Source of the DNA: an uncultured Acetatifactor sp.
GTDB lineage: Bacteria; Bacillota; Clostridia; Lachnospirales; Lachnospiraceae
Length of the DNA stretch: 64,000 nucleotides
NCBI GenBank assembly: GCA_910585665.1
Contig: CAJUFI010000012.1
Span: 1-64,000 of the forward strand
Direction of reading: 5' to 3'
Positions 9,132 through 16,685 of this stretch are shown in pieces. Position 1 is the stretch's first letter. Each line of letters opens with the position of its first letter. The notes beneath the pieces were generated by a model. It was not told the origin of the DNA. It was given only the letters and a program-made list of their open reading frames with translations, and did no database searches. Both the position numbers and the translations under genes were made by a program.

Positions 9132-9881
9132 TTGAAATTTGCATTAATCACCGGCGCAACAAGTGGTATCGGATTTGAACTGGCAAAATTGTTTGCACAG
9201 AATGGTTATGGGCTTGTTTTAGTATCTTCTAACCAAAACCATTTAGATAATGTAAAAAATTCTTTAGAAACCAGCTATTCCATTCCAATTTATATCTTTG
9301 AACAAGACTTGACCAAAATCGATGCAGCGGAACAATTATATCACCAGATAAGAAAGGAAAAAATTTCTATTGCTGTATTGATTAACAATGCAGGATTTGG
9401 TTTAGTGGGAGCAACAGACGAAATTGATCTTCGACAAGATGAACAGATGATAACTGTAAATGTAACGAACCTTGTTTTGTTGTGCAAGTTATTTCTACTG
9501 GATATGTATAAACAAAGGACAGGTAAAATCCTTAATGTTGCTTCAACAGGTGCCTTTCAGCCCGGCCCATATACTTCAACATACTTTGCAAGCAAAGCAT
9601 TTGTTTTGAACTATACAAGGGCTATCCGATATGAAGCAAAATCCAAGGGTGTTGTGATTTCCACTTTATGCCCCGGAGCTACCAAAACGAATTTCTTTAA
9701 TAGAGAGGGGACTATTACTCCGCACACTGCTATGTCAGCGGAAAAAGTTGCTCAAATTGCTTTTCGCGGCCTACAAAAGAATAAAGAAATTATCATTTCG
9801 GGACTAAAAAACCGATTACTTCAACTTTTTCCGGTGAAAGTAAAAATGATTAGTGTTGCAAAAATGAAACAAAATAAATAA
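9132..9881 (+). CDS. Short-chain dehydrogenase/reductase (SDR)
   Basis: 249 residues from a TTG start. The Rossmann motif TGATSGIG, the NNAGFG strand-4 motif, a Ser (VASTGAF) and the catalytic YFASK (Tyr-x3-Lys) are all present, so the protein should be an active NAD(P)-dependent oxidoreductase of the classical SDR type. TTG at 9132 is chosen because AAAGGAGGTG ends about 6 bases upstream; a GTG at 9075 in frame has no good binding site. It follows the Crp/Fnr gene by 67 bases and shares its AT-rich composition. The substrate is unknown. Confidence 0.85.
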   Translation: MKFALITGATSGIGFELAKLFAQNGYGLVLVSSNQNHLDNVKNSLETSYSIPIYIFEQDLTKIDAAEQLYHQIRKEKISIAVLINNAGFGLVGATDEIDLRQDEQMITVNVTNLVLLCKLFLLDMYKQRTGKILNVASTGAFQPGPYTSTYFASKAFVLNYTRAIRYEAKSKGVVISTLCPGATKTNFFNREGTITPHTAMSAEKVAQIAFRGLQKNKEIIISGLKNRLLQLFPVKVKMISVAKMKQNK

Positions 9882-9956
9882 ACGACTGCCGCACGACGGC
9901 AAGAGAAAAAAGCCGTCGTATAGCAGCCACTTCCCTGTGCTTTTTATCATATACGG

Positions 9957-9988
9957 CGGCTTTGAGAAATCGGAGCCGTCATTTTTTT
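9957..9988 (+). terminator. Intrinsic terminator after the SDR gene
   Basis: A CGGCT/AGCCG stem is followed by TC and seven T. It would end the Crp/Fnr-SDR transcript. The stem is short, so confidence is moderate. Confidence 0.5.
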
Positions 9989-10176
9989 CTGTCTGCGCTT
10001 TTCGATTCATAGCAGGCAATAGTAGGCGGCTTATGAGAGGACGCCGCCATGCTTATTTATCTTCGCCCTAATTCACTCAATAACCACTTAAAAAAAGCCT
10101 TACCCCGCCACGGGATAAGCTCGCATATGAGTATGAACTATATCGTGTAATTTCATATCGTTTCGCTTCTTTCTTC

Positions 10177-10210
10177 GCCCGGCTGGTCTGCCACCAGCCG
10201 GGCGTTTTTT
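10177..10210 (+). terminator. Strong intrinsic terminator upstream of the sigma gene
   Basis: A perfect 10-bp stem GCCCGGCTGG/CCAGCCGGGC with a 7-base loop is followed by GTTTTTT. It insulates the sigma/xis/int module from cargo transcription, or acts as an attenuator ahead of the sigma gene. Confidence 0.85.
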
Positions 10211-10361
10211 GTCGTTTTCTGCGGTCTGCTTCACCGCTTAATAAATATTTTGAGAAATTTTCAAATAGGAGGCGATTAGCGGGCAGGCGGCGGAAAACCG
10301 TTCGCTTTGTTGGCGGAAAGGGAGAGAACCACCTATACCCCCATAGAAAGGGGGTGAGAAG

Positions 10362-10793
10362 ATGGAAGCTATCCCCCGTGACTATGGCGAACGGTGCCAG
10401 TTTGACCGCTACTGTAAGCTGGTGCTGTACCATGAGGCCCTTGACTACCTGCGGGAAATGCAGCGCCGCCGCGACCGTGAAACGTCGTTCGACGCTCTAC
10501 CGCAGGCAGAAATGGACAAGCTCTGCACGGAAGATCATTACCCCAGTGACAGCTATATTTTTAGCTCTCATGGGTACGACTTATTGATCGACAATGAGCT
10601 TGTGGCCGACGCATTTTCCAGTCTGTCCAAAGACGCGCAAAGTATCTTGATCCTGCGCTGCGTTCTGGATATGACCGATCAGGAAATAGCCGACCTTATG
10701 GGAATGAGCCGCAGCGCCGTCCAACGGCGCAGGGCGAAAACGCTGAAAGAGCTTCGGACAAAACTATTGGCAATCATGCCGGAGGGAGGTTGA
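10362..10793 (+). CDS. Sigma-70-like factor of the element (Tn916 orf7-like)
   Basis: 143 residues. The C-terminal half is a region 4 helix-turn-helix (SILILRCVLDMTDQEIADLMGMSRSAVQRRRAKTLKELR). The N-terminal half (FDRYCKLVLYHEALDYLREM) is a degenerate region 2. Proteins of this kind in Tn916 and Tn1549 relatives activate element genes when repression is lifted. It starts after GGGGGTGAGAAG and its TGA is followed 5 bases on by the orf8-like gene. The XRE repressor at 162-506 is its expected antagonist. Confidence 0.85.
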   Translation: MEAIPRDYGERCQFDRYCKLVLYHEALDYLREMQRRRDRETSFDALPQAEMDKLCTEDHYPSDSYIFSSHGYDLLIDNELVADAFSSLSKDAQSILILRCVLDMTDQEIADLMGMSRSAVQRRRAKTLKELRTKLLAIMPEGG

Positions 10794-10798
10794 ACCGT

Positions 10799-11035
10799 AT
10801 GAAGCAGCCCAATTACAAAGGCAGGGAGCTTTTGCCTTATTCGGTGATTGAAGCGGCCCGCGCTGGGGAAGCTGACGCCGTGGATCGCGTGCTGCGGTAC
10901 TACGATGGCTACATAAACAAACTGTGTACCCGCAAGCTCTACGACGAATACGGCCAGCCTCATGTCCGCGTGGACGAGTTTATGAAACACCGTCTGCAAA
11001 TTAAGCTCATTCATTCCATCGTCATCACTACCTGA
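10799..11035 (+). CDS. Helix-turn-helix accessory protein (Tn916 orf8-like)
   Basis: 78 residues starting at the ATG after GGAGGGAGGT. The sequence includes LLPYSVIEAARAGEADAVDRVL and YDGYINKLCTRKLYDEYGQP, then ends with a short hydrophobic tail. This is the size and layout of the small helix-turn-helix protein that follows the sigma gene in Tn916-family elements, thought to assist it. A TTG 9 bases upstream would overlap the sigma stop codon but is less well placed relative to the binding site. Confidence 0.75.
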   Translation: MKQPNYKGRELLPYSVIEAARAGEADAVDRVLRYYDGYINKLCTRKLYDEYGQPHVRVDEFMKHRLQIKLIHSIVITT

Positions 11036-11472
11036 TGACACGGCCCCCGGCCAGAGGAAACGGCCTTACCCTTTCCACGTTTCCCTGATCCCCGGAGGCC
11101 GCAGGGCTGCACTTTGATAAAGAAAGCGACGCAAGACAACGGCGGCGCAGCATAGGGCAAACGGACACATTCCGTCTGTACCGAGCCGGGCGGCGGGTGC
11201 GCCATGATACTTTCCCCTACGGAGAAAGCGGAGCGACCAACACCATGCCGTAATGCAAGCGTGGCAGCTTGCGGGCGATAACATGCAGGCGGGACAATGA
11301 TACTCCCTTGTCGTCGCAGTCCGAGCGTTAAAAGCGTCGCAGGCAACGAGCAGGGCCGCATGAGAACCATGCGGGGGTGAGATTCCCGTGGAGCTGTGCC
11401 AGCAGCCGTCCGTTATTATGCCCCTTTTGTAACTGGAAACCATTTTTCTACTTCGTGAAAGGGGGCAACATG
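11036..11472 (+). other. Gene-free, GC-rich, possibly structured region before xis
   Basis: About 430 bp without a credible gene on either strand; the frames present have atypical composition. It contains several short hairpins, for example CGCATG-AGAAC-CATGCG, followed by GGGTGAGATTCCC. Its position upstream of xis suggests a regulatory leader or an RNA. The element's origin of transfer could also lie in such a region, but nothing here proves it. Confidence 0.4.
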
Positions 11473-11676
11473 ATGGAAACAACTGATGTGCCTATCTGGG
11501 AAAAATACACGCTTACCATTGAGGAAGCGTCTAAATATTTCCGTATCGGGGAGAACAAATTGCGTAAGCTGGCGGAGGAAAACACCAAGTCCGGCTGGGT
11601 GATTTTCAACGGTAATCGGATTCAGATCAAGCGGAAACAGTTTGAAAAAATAATTGATACTTTGGACGTAATATGA
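11473..11676 (+). CDS. xis: Excisionase of Tn916 family
   Basis: 67 residues, the same length as Tn916 Xis. It aligns along its whole length from my memory of that protein: the start ([17 protein letters not shown]), the middle ([14 protein letters not shown]) and the end ([16 protein letters not shown]). The MerR-like winged helix bends DNA at the element ends and directs the integrase to excision. Two ATGs lie at 11470 and 11473; the second matches the family start. The gene is followed after 80 bp by int. Confidence 0.95.
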   Translation: METTDVPIWEKYTLTIEEASKYFRIGENKLRKLAEENTKSGWVIFNGNRIQIKRKQFEKIIDTLDVI

Positions 11677-11756
11677 TGTAATTTGTCCTTGAATATGCTA
11701 TAATAGGTGTAGGCATATCAAGGCTCTTTCCGACAGGGAAAGGAGCATGAGGCACT

Positions 11757-12950
11757 ATGTCAGAGAAAAGACGGGACAGCAAAAATAGATTATTGCAGTC
11801 CGGAGAGAGCCGGAGAAAAGACGGAAGATATGCTTACAAATATACAGATACCTTTGGTAAACCGAAGTTCCTTTATTCGTGGAAATTGACGCCTACGGAC
11901 AAGATTCCGGCAGGAAAACGCGACGATATATCGTTGAGGGAAAAGGAAGCAATTTTACTGAAAGACCTTAACGACGGGATCGACCCCATAGGAAAGAAAA
12001 TGACCGTCTGCCAGCTTTATGCAAAGCAGATCAGGCAGAGGGGAAACGTCAGGCACAACACCGAAAATGGACGTGCGCGGTTGATGAAGATTCTCGAACA
12101 GGATAAGCTCGGTTCTTGCAGCATTGAGAGTGTGAAGCTGTCAGACGCGAAAGAATGGGCGCTTAGAATGAAAGAGAAAGGCTATTCCTTTAAGACCATC
12201 AGCAACGACAAGCGCTCCTTGAAAGCGGCGTTTTATACCGCCATACAGGACGATTGTATCAGGAAAAATCCTTTTGACTTCAAGCTGAATACCGTCCTGA
12301 AAGACAATACGGAACCAAAGGTGCCTCTCACACCAGCACAGGAAGAAAGTTTCCTGTCCTTTGCCCAAGGTGACAAGGTTTATCAGAAGTATTATGATGA
12401 ACTCATTATCCTATTGGGGACAGGGCTTCGTATTTCTGAATTATGCGGATTGACTGATACCGACATTGACTTTAATAACCGGATCATCAACGTAGACCAC
12501 CAGCTTTTGAAAAGCTCAAAGATTGGCTACTATGTTGAAGTCCCCAAGACGGAAAGCGGCGTCAGACAGATTCCCATGAGCGACAAAGTGTATCAGGCGT
12601 TCAAGCGAGTGTTGCAGAACCGCAAAGGTGCAAAACCCATTATCATTGATGGGTACGGCAATTTCCTGTTTTTGAATCGGGACGGCCTGCCGAAAGTTGC
12701 AGTCAATTATGACAGCATGTTTAAGGGACTTGCCAAGAAATACAACAAGACCCATGAAGAAGCATTACCCAAGGTAATGACGCCCCACACCTTACGGCAT
12801 ACGTTCTGCACGAATATGGCAAATAAGGGAATGAACCCGAAAGCATTACAGTATCTTATGGGCCACTCCAACATCACCATGACGCTGAACTATTACGCTC
12901 ATGCAACATTCGATTCCGCAAAGGCAGAGATGGATCGGCTGGCGGCTTAG
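11757..12950 (+). CDS. int: Tyrosine recombinase / integrase, Tn1549-like
   Basis: 397 residues. An N-terminal arm-binding domain (SKNRLLQSGESRRKDGRYAYKY) is followed by a SAM-like core-binding domain (about 75-160) and a catalytic domain. The catalytic set is readable: Arg in GTGLRISELCGL, Lys in VPKTESGVRQIP, HTLRH, GHSNI and the nucleophile in LNYYAHAT. Length and sequence match the Tn1549/Tn916 integrase group, which moves the element through a circular intermediate into AT-rich targets. It is the last gene of the element. Confidence 0.95.
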   Translation: MSEKRRDSKNRLLQSGESRRKDGRYAYKYTDTFGKPKFLYSWKLTPTDKIPAGKRDDISLREKEAILLKDLNDGIDPIGKKMTVCQLYAKQIRQRGNVRHNTENGRARLMKILEQDKLGSCSIESVKLSDAKEWALRMKEKGYSFKTISNDKRSLKAAFYTAIQDDCIRKNPFDFKLNTVLKDNTEPKVPLTPAQEESFLSFAQGDKVYQKYYDELIILLGTGLRISELCGLTDTDIDFNNRIINVDHQLLKSSKIGYYVEVPKTESGVRQIPMSDKVYQAFKRVLQNRKGAKPIIIDGYGNFLFLNRDGLPKVAVNYDSMFKGLAKKYNKTHEEALPKVMTPHTLRHTFCTNMANKGMNPKALQYLMGHSNITMTLNYYAHATFDSAKAEMDRLAA

Positions 12951-13141
12951 TAGTACGAGGCGGTTTTACTACTACTTATACTACTTTTGAAAGCGAAAAC
13001 ATGAGAGGATATAAAAGTATTTGTGAGTTTCTTCCACATGGGAAATGCCGGGAAAGCCTGAAAATACAGGCTATACCGGCATATAAGAACTTATAAAAGG
13101 ATAATCAAAAATTAGTTTTAATTTTAAATAAAAATTTATTC
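12951..13141. mobile_element. Probable right terminus of the integrative element
   Basis: Downstream of int lie TACTACTACTTATACTAC-like direct repeats (about 12950-12990), which could be integrase arm sites. There is a near-perfect inverted repeat at 13045-13082 (ATGCCGG gaa AGCCTG aaaata CAGGCT ata CCGGCAT). A very AT-rich stretch at about 13094-13141 ends at the stop codon of the chromosomal gene. Tn916-type integrases prefer AT-rich targets, so the boundary is probably inside this stretch. The exact base cannot be fixed without the left end or an empty site. Confidence 0.55.
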
Positions 13142-14005
13142 TTAAAATAAAGTCAGCTGTTCATACCGTTCCGGAAATTCGTGCAGATAGGCGAAGCAAT
13201 CCTCCACATGGCAGAGGATGCCGTGTTCCCCGCAGATTCTGTAGAACAGTTCCATCAGCTCCCGGTTTCTGTCGCTGGGTATCTCGTAGGCCTGTCCGTA
13301 CCGTCTCCGGTAGCGCTCCTTTAAGCCGGGGAAATGCCTGTCCAGCGCCGCATAGTAGTACTCCCTGTCCCCCTGGCGCAGGGTCATCCCCATGCCGAAG
13401 CAGAGGATGCCGTGGACCTTGGCCCGGACGCAGCAGCCCAGGATGCCCTCAATGTTCTCCCTGGTATCGTTGATGAAAGGCAGAATGGGGGACAGCCAGA
13501 CCACTGTGGGAATCCCGTTGTCGCGGAATATCTCCAGCGCCCTGACCCGTTCCGCGGTGGTGCTGACATTGGGCTCCAGTATCCTGCACAGGTTCTCGTT
13601 GTAGGTGGTCAGGGTCATCTGGACGACACATTTGGCTTTTTCGTTGATGCTTTTTAACAGATCCAGATCCCGCAGAATGCGGTCCGACTTGGTCTGGACG
13701 GCCACGCCGAATCCATAGCGGTCTATGATTTCCAGGCACCTTCTGGTCAGCCCCAGCTCCTCCTCGCAGTGCATGTAGGGGTCGCACATGGCTCCTGTCC
13801 CTATCATGCATTTCTTCCGCCGGGAGCGGAGGGCTTTCTCCAGAAGCCGGGGCGCGTTTTCCTTGACTTCAATGTCCTCAAAGGGGTGGGTGAACTGGTA
13901 GCACTTGCTTCTGCTGTCACAGTAGATGCAGCCGTGGGTGCATCCTCTGTACAGGTTCATCCCGTTCTGAGCCGACAAGATTCCTTTTGCTTCTACAAAA
14001 TGCAT
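13142..14005 (-). CDS. Radical SAM protein, SPL-like family
   Basis: 287 residues. The cluster motif CTHGCIYC (Cys-x3-Cys-x2-Cys) near residue 22 and a GTGAMCDPYMHCEEE segment fit the spore photoproduct lyase-like radical SAM family (Rv2578c-type proteins). A function beyond radical SAM chemistry is not readable; it lacks the N-terminal region of true spore photoproduct lyase. The stop codon lies in the AT-rich tract at the element boundary, so the integration appears to have spared the coding sequence. It is convergent with int and followed upstream by the M56 gene. Confidence 0.8.
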   Translation of the reverse strand: MHFVEAKGILSAQNGMNLYRGCTHGCIYCDSRSKCYQFTHPFEDIEVKENAPRLLEKALRSRRKKCMIGTGAMCDPYMHCEEELGLTRRCLEIIDRYGFGVAVQTKSDRILRDLDLLKSINEKAKCVVQMTLTTYNENLCRILEPNVSTTAERVRALEIFRDNGIPTVVWLSPILPFINDTRENIEGILGCCVRAKVHGILCFGMGMTLRQGDREYYYAALDRHFPGLKERYRRRYGQAYEIPSDRNRELMELFYRICGEHGILCHVEDCFAYLHEFPERYEQLTLF

Positions 14006-14044
14006 GGTTGTATCCTCTTATTCCCATTCCGCTCTCTGCATCTT

Positions 14045-16138
14045 CTACTGTTCCAGGCCGTAGAAACTGATTCTCCACCCATCCGCTTCCTTTATCATTT
14101 CCAGGGTGAGATACTCCAGATAATCCGCTCCCGCTGCGGGACGGAACTCCACGGAAATCTGGCAGGATTCTCCCACTGCCACGGTTCCTATTTCCAGGCC
14201 TTTCACGGAATTGACCAAAGCCTCCGCCGCCACATGTCCGTCCACGCCGTCCGGGAATGTGTCCCTGTCCTGGCAGTCTTTTGTGAGATATTGTTCCATG
14301 GCTTCCCCGTTCCCGGCCAGATAGGCTGCCCAGAAATCCAGCGCTGTCTGCTCTGCCTGTCTGGCGTCCTCGGAAAGGCCGCCCTGGCTCTCTTTCCTTA
14401 TGATGCCGAAACTGTCCGCAATGGCTGGCAGAATTCTCCCAAAGCCTTCCACATGCTCCGAATCCGTGGGATAGGTATAGTTTATGCACAGGACGGCATT
14501 CCCGCTCTGGCGTATCTGGGCGAAAAAGATTCTGCCGTCCTTCTCCCTGCTCAGAACCCCCTCTCCTATTTCCGAATATCCGTCTTCTTTCAAGCTGTTT
14601 ATTGATTGTTCCAGGGTGTTCCCGGTATAGTCATTCACCCAGAACTGTACCTGTTCATTGTATTCCCACATCCAGGCATCCGGTGCATAAAGCTGCCAGC
14701 CTTCCACGGGAATCAGCAGACAGTAGCCCTGTCCTACATACAGATTCGCCGGTTCCTCCTGGGGCATGCCCTCCTGCATATATTGCAGGGTGTATGCCGG
14801 CCCTCCCTGTGCCTGGGGGTTCCCGTCTTGCGCCCCGCCGTTTCCGGCAATGTGGGAATCCCCCGTTCCCGCTCCGCCTGCATCGCCGGACTGTACCGCA
14901 TCGGCTCCGCTCACATGGCCGGAATGCGGCATATCGGCTCCCATGCCGCCAGCCCCTGGCGAACCAACCGGCATGCTGCCGGCTGGGGAATCTGCTCCCG
15001 GCTCCGAACCGGCACCGGGCTCTAAAACGCCCAGGCCGCCCTTCGGCGGATCCATCAGCAGATCCCCCAGGTCTGCGGCGTCCCCCTCCATTCCCCAGGC
15101 GCTCCCGGTGCCTTCCGCCTCATCCTCCCCGGCCTGCCCTTTCGCTTCCGATACCTTCGCCGATGTGGCGAACATAAGTACGGTGGCTGATACCAGCAAC
15201 GATGCCGCTATGACGGTCATGTACCTTATTTTCTTATATTTCATAATCAGATGGATCCTTTCTTCAATGGCGTTTTTGCTGAATCCATTGTAGAGCGGCA
15301 TCAGACTGCGCTTCTTCTCCTCCATCCCAATCAGCGCCATGGCATATCCCACCCGGGCCTGCTCCCCGAAACGGCGCAGGACACCCTCATCGCAGGCCAG
15401 CTCAATGTCCAGGCTCAGCAGCCCGGTCATAATCCAGACCAGCGGATTGAACCAATGGACGCACAGAGCCGCCACCATGGCCAGCTTCACCGCCCCATCC
15501 CAGTGACAGATGTGCACATATTCGTGCTGCAGGATATAAGCCAATTCCTGGCTGCTGCCCCAGGCGACTCTGCCCGGAAGCAGAATCACCGGGCGGAAGA
15601 TTCCATAAGTCAGGGGAGCCGAAATCCCCTCCGACTGCCTCACTGTAATGAAACGTCCTGCCCTGTGCCTGTGCAGCCATTGCCGCACCTCTCCGTTTTC
15701 CACAGGCACTGACCTGCGGAATCCCCTCAGGCAACGCAGGTATGATGCCAGGAATAAGATTCCGCAGAAAACAGCCCCGATGCACCAGATGACAGGCAGC
15801 ATCTGCATCTGTCTTCCCTGTTCCGTCAGACCTGCAAGAGCCGTCTCCTGTCCCAGCGTCAATTCCTGTACGGTCTGCCATATAGTAGGGTCGCTTTTGA
15901 CCGTTACGTTCTCCGGTATACCGGGAAGCGCCGCATCTGCCGCGCGCTGCGCCCTCTGCAAAAAGGAGTACACGCTGGCCCCAGAGGAGACGGAAAAGGG
16001 CGCCAGCAAACGCACAAGCACCACGCACCACAGAACCGGGAATGTCCTCTTGGGCAATCTGTCCAGCCACAGCACCCTGATTGCCACAATCACCAGAATC
16101 AAGATACCGCCTTGAAGACTTCTTTGAACCAATTCCAT
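14045..16138 (-). CDS. BlaR1-like M56 membrane metallopeptidase/sensor
   Basis: 697 residues. An N-terminal membrane part with about four helices contains a zinc motif HEYVH (residues 205-209) with LACDEGVL downstream. This is the M56 peptidase arrangement of BlaR1/MecR1. The extracellular part is not a penicillin-binding domain. It is a long low-complexity linker rich in Gly, Ala, Asp, Ser and Pro (about 333-450), then an unclassified segment, then an NTF2-like C-terminal domain (TALDFWAAYLAGNGEAMEQ). The gene starts 9 bases after the BlaI-type repressor gene. The signal sensed is unknown; beta-lactams are not implied. Confidence 0.85.
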   Translation of the reverse strand: MELVQRSLQGGILILVIVAIRVLWLDRLPKRTFPVLWCVVLVRLLAPFSVSSGASVYSFLQRAQRAADAALPGIPENVTVKSDPTIWQTVQELTLGQETALAGLTEQGRQMQMLPVIWCIGAVFCGILFLASYLRCLRGFRRSVPVENGEVRQWLHRHRAGRFITVRQSEGISAPLTYGIFRPVILLPGRVAWGSSQELAYILQHEYVHICHWDGAVKLAMVAALCVHWFNPLVWIMTGLLSLDIELACDEGVLRRFGEQARVGYAMALIGMEEKKRSLMPLYNGFSKNAIEERIHLIMKYKKIRYMTVIAASLLVSATVLMFATSAKVSEAKGQAGEDEAEGTGSAWGMEGDAADLGDLLMDPPKGGLGVLEPGAGSEPGADSPAGSMPVGSPGAGGMGADMPHSGHVSGADAVQSGDAGGAGTGDSHIAGNGGAQDGNPQAQGGPAYTLQYMQEGMPQEEPANLYVGQGYCLLIPVEGWQLYAPDAWMWEYNEQVQFWVNDYTGNTLEQSINSLKEDGYSEIGEGVLSREKDGRIFFAQIRQSGNAVLCINYTYPTDSEHVEGFGRILPAIADSFGIIRKESQGGLSEDARQAEQTALDFWAAYLAGNGEAMEQYLTKDCQDRDTFPDGVDGHVAAEALVNSVKGLEIGTVAVGESCQISVEFRPAAGADYLEYLTLEMIKEADGWRISFYGLEQ

Positions 16139-16147
16139 ATCTGCCTC

Positions 16148-16507
16148 CTATCTTCCTTCCTCTACGATTCTCTTCAGTCTGCCAATCTGCTCATCGGAAA
16201 GACGCTTCCGGTTCAGCAGGGACGCGAACAGCATGTCGGCTGAACCATCGTAAATCCTTTCAATCAGCTCGTCCGTCTCCGTCTCCTGCACCTGCGCCTT
16301 GGAAACCAGCGCGTGGCACAGAAAATTAGGCTCCCTGCGCTGGATGGCTCCCTTTTTGATGCATTTCTTAATCACGGTGTAGGTGGTGTTCACATTCCAG
16401 CCGATTTCTTCCTTTAAGATGTCCGAAATCTGCTTGGCCGTGGAATCCCCCTCCCGCCAAAGCACCGCCATCACTTTCAGCTCCGAGTCAAAAAGCTTTA
16501 TGCCCAT
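16148..16507 (-). CDS. BlaI/MecI-type repressor
   Basis: 119 residues. The winged helix is seen in KLFDSELKVMAVLWREGD, STAKQISDILKEEIGWN and NTTYTVIKKCIKKGAI, followed by a C-terminal dimerisation helix. In BlaI systems the repressor is cleaved after the M56 sensor is activated; a candidate cleavage region is the mid-protein loop. The only strong operators nearby are the three boxes at 16593-16662 directly upstream, so it probably represses its own operon. Confidence 0.9.
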   Translation of the reverse strand: MGIKLFDSELKVMAVLWREGDSTAKQISDILKEEIGWNVNTTYTVIKKCIKKGAIQRREPNFLCHALVSKAQVQETETDELIERIYDGSADMLFASLLNRKRLSDEQIGRLKRIVEEGR

Positions 16508-16592
16508 ATTTGCTCCCTTCCGCCGGAATCGCGGGCAGGAAAATGCCTCCTATGCCCTTTGCGGTGTCCCGGTCTTCTTTCCTGGTTTTTAT

Positions 16593-16662
16593 ACTATCGC
16601 GATAGTTTTCATGTTCCTATACTATCATAGTAGTACAGCATTGTCAATACTATCGCGATAGT
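16593..16662. promoter_or_regulatory. Three phased operator boxes and promoter of the BlaI operon
   Basis: The 14-bp palindrome ACTATCGCGATAGT occurs at 16593-16606 and 16649-16662. A degenerate third copy, ACTATCATAGTAGT, lies exactly midway at 16621-16634, so starts are 28 bp apart. On the minus strand TTGACA (16647-16642) and TAGTAT (16624-16619), 17 bases apart, form a promoter. The middle box covers the -10 and the outer boxes lie over the transcript start and directly upstream of the -35. This is the layout of a repressor operator array. Confidence 0.85.
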
Positions 16663-16685
16663 TTTAAAAAACTATTTATAATAAA

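Larger units (their letters stand above)
9882..10361. other. Gene-free spacer with two terminators and an inverted repeat
   Basis: No convincing gene. It holds an ACGACGGC/GCCGTCGT inverted repeat at 9893-9919, a terminator at 9957-9988 and a strong terminator at 10177-10210. The sigma factor gene follows a GGGGGTGAGAAG binding site. This is the junction between cargo and the element's right-end module. Confidence 0.6.
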
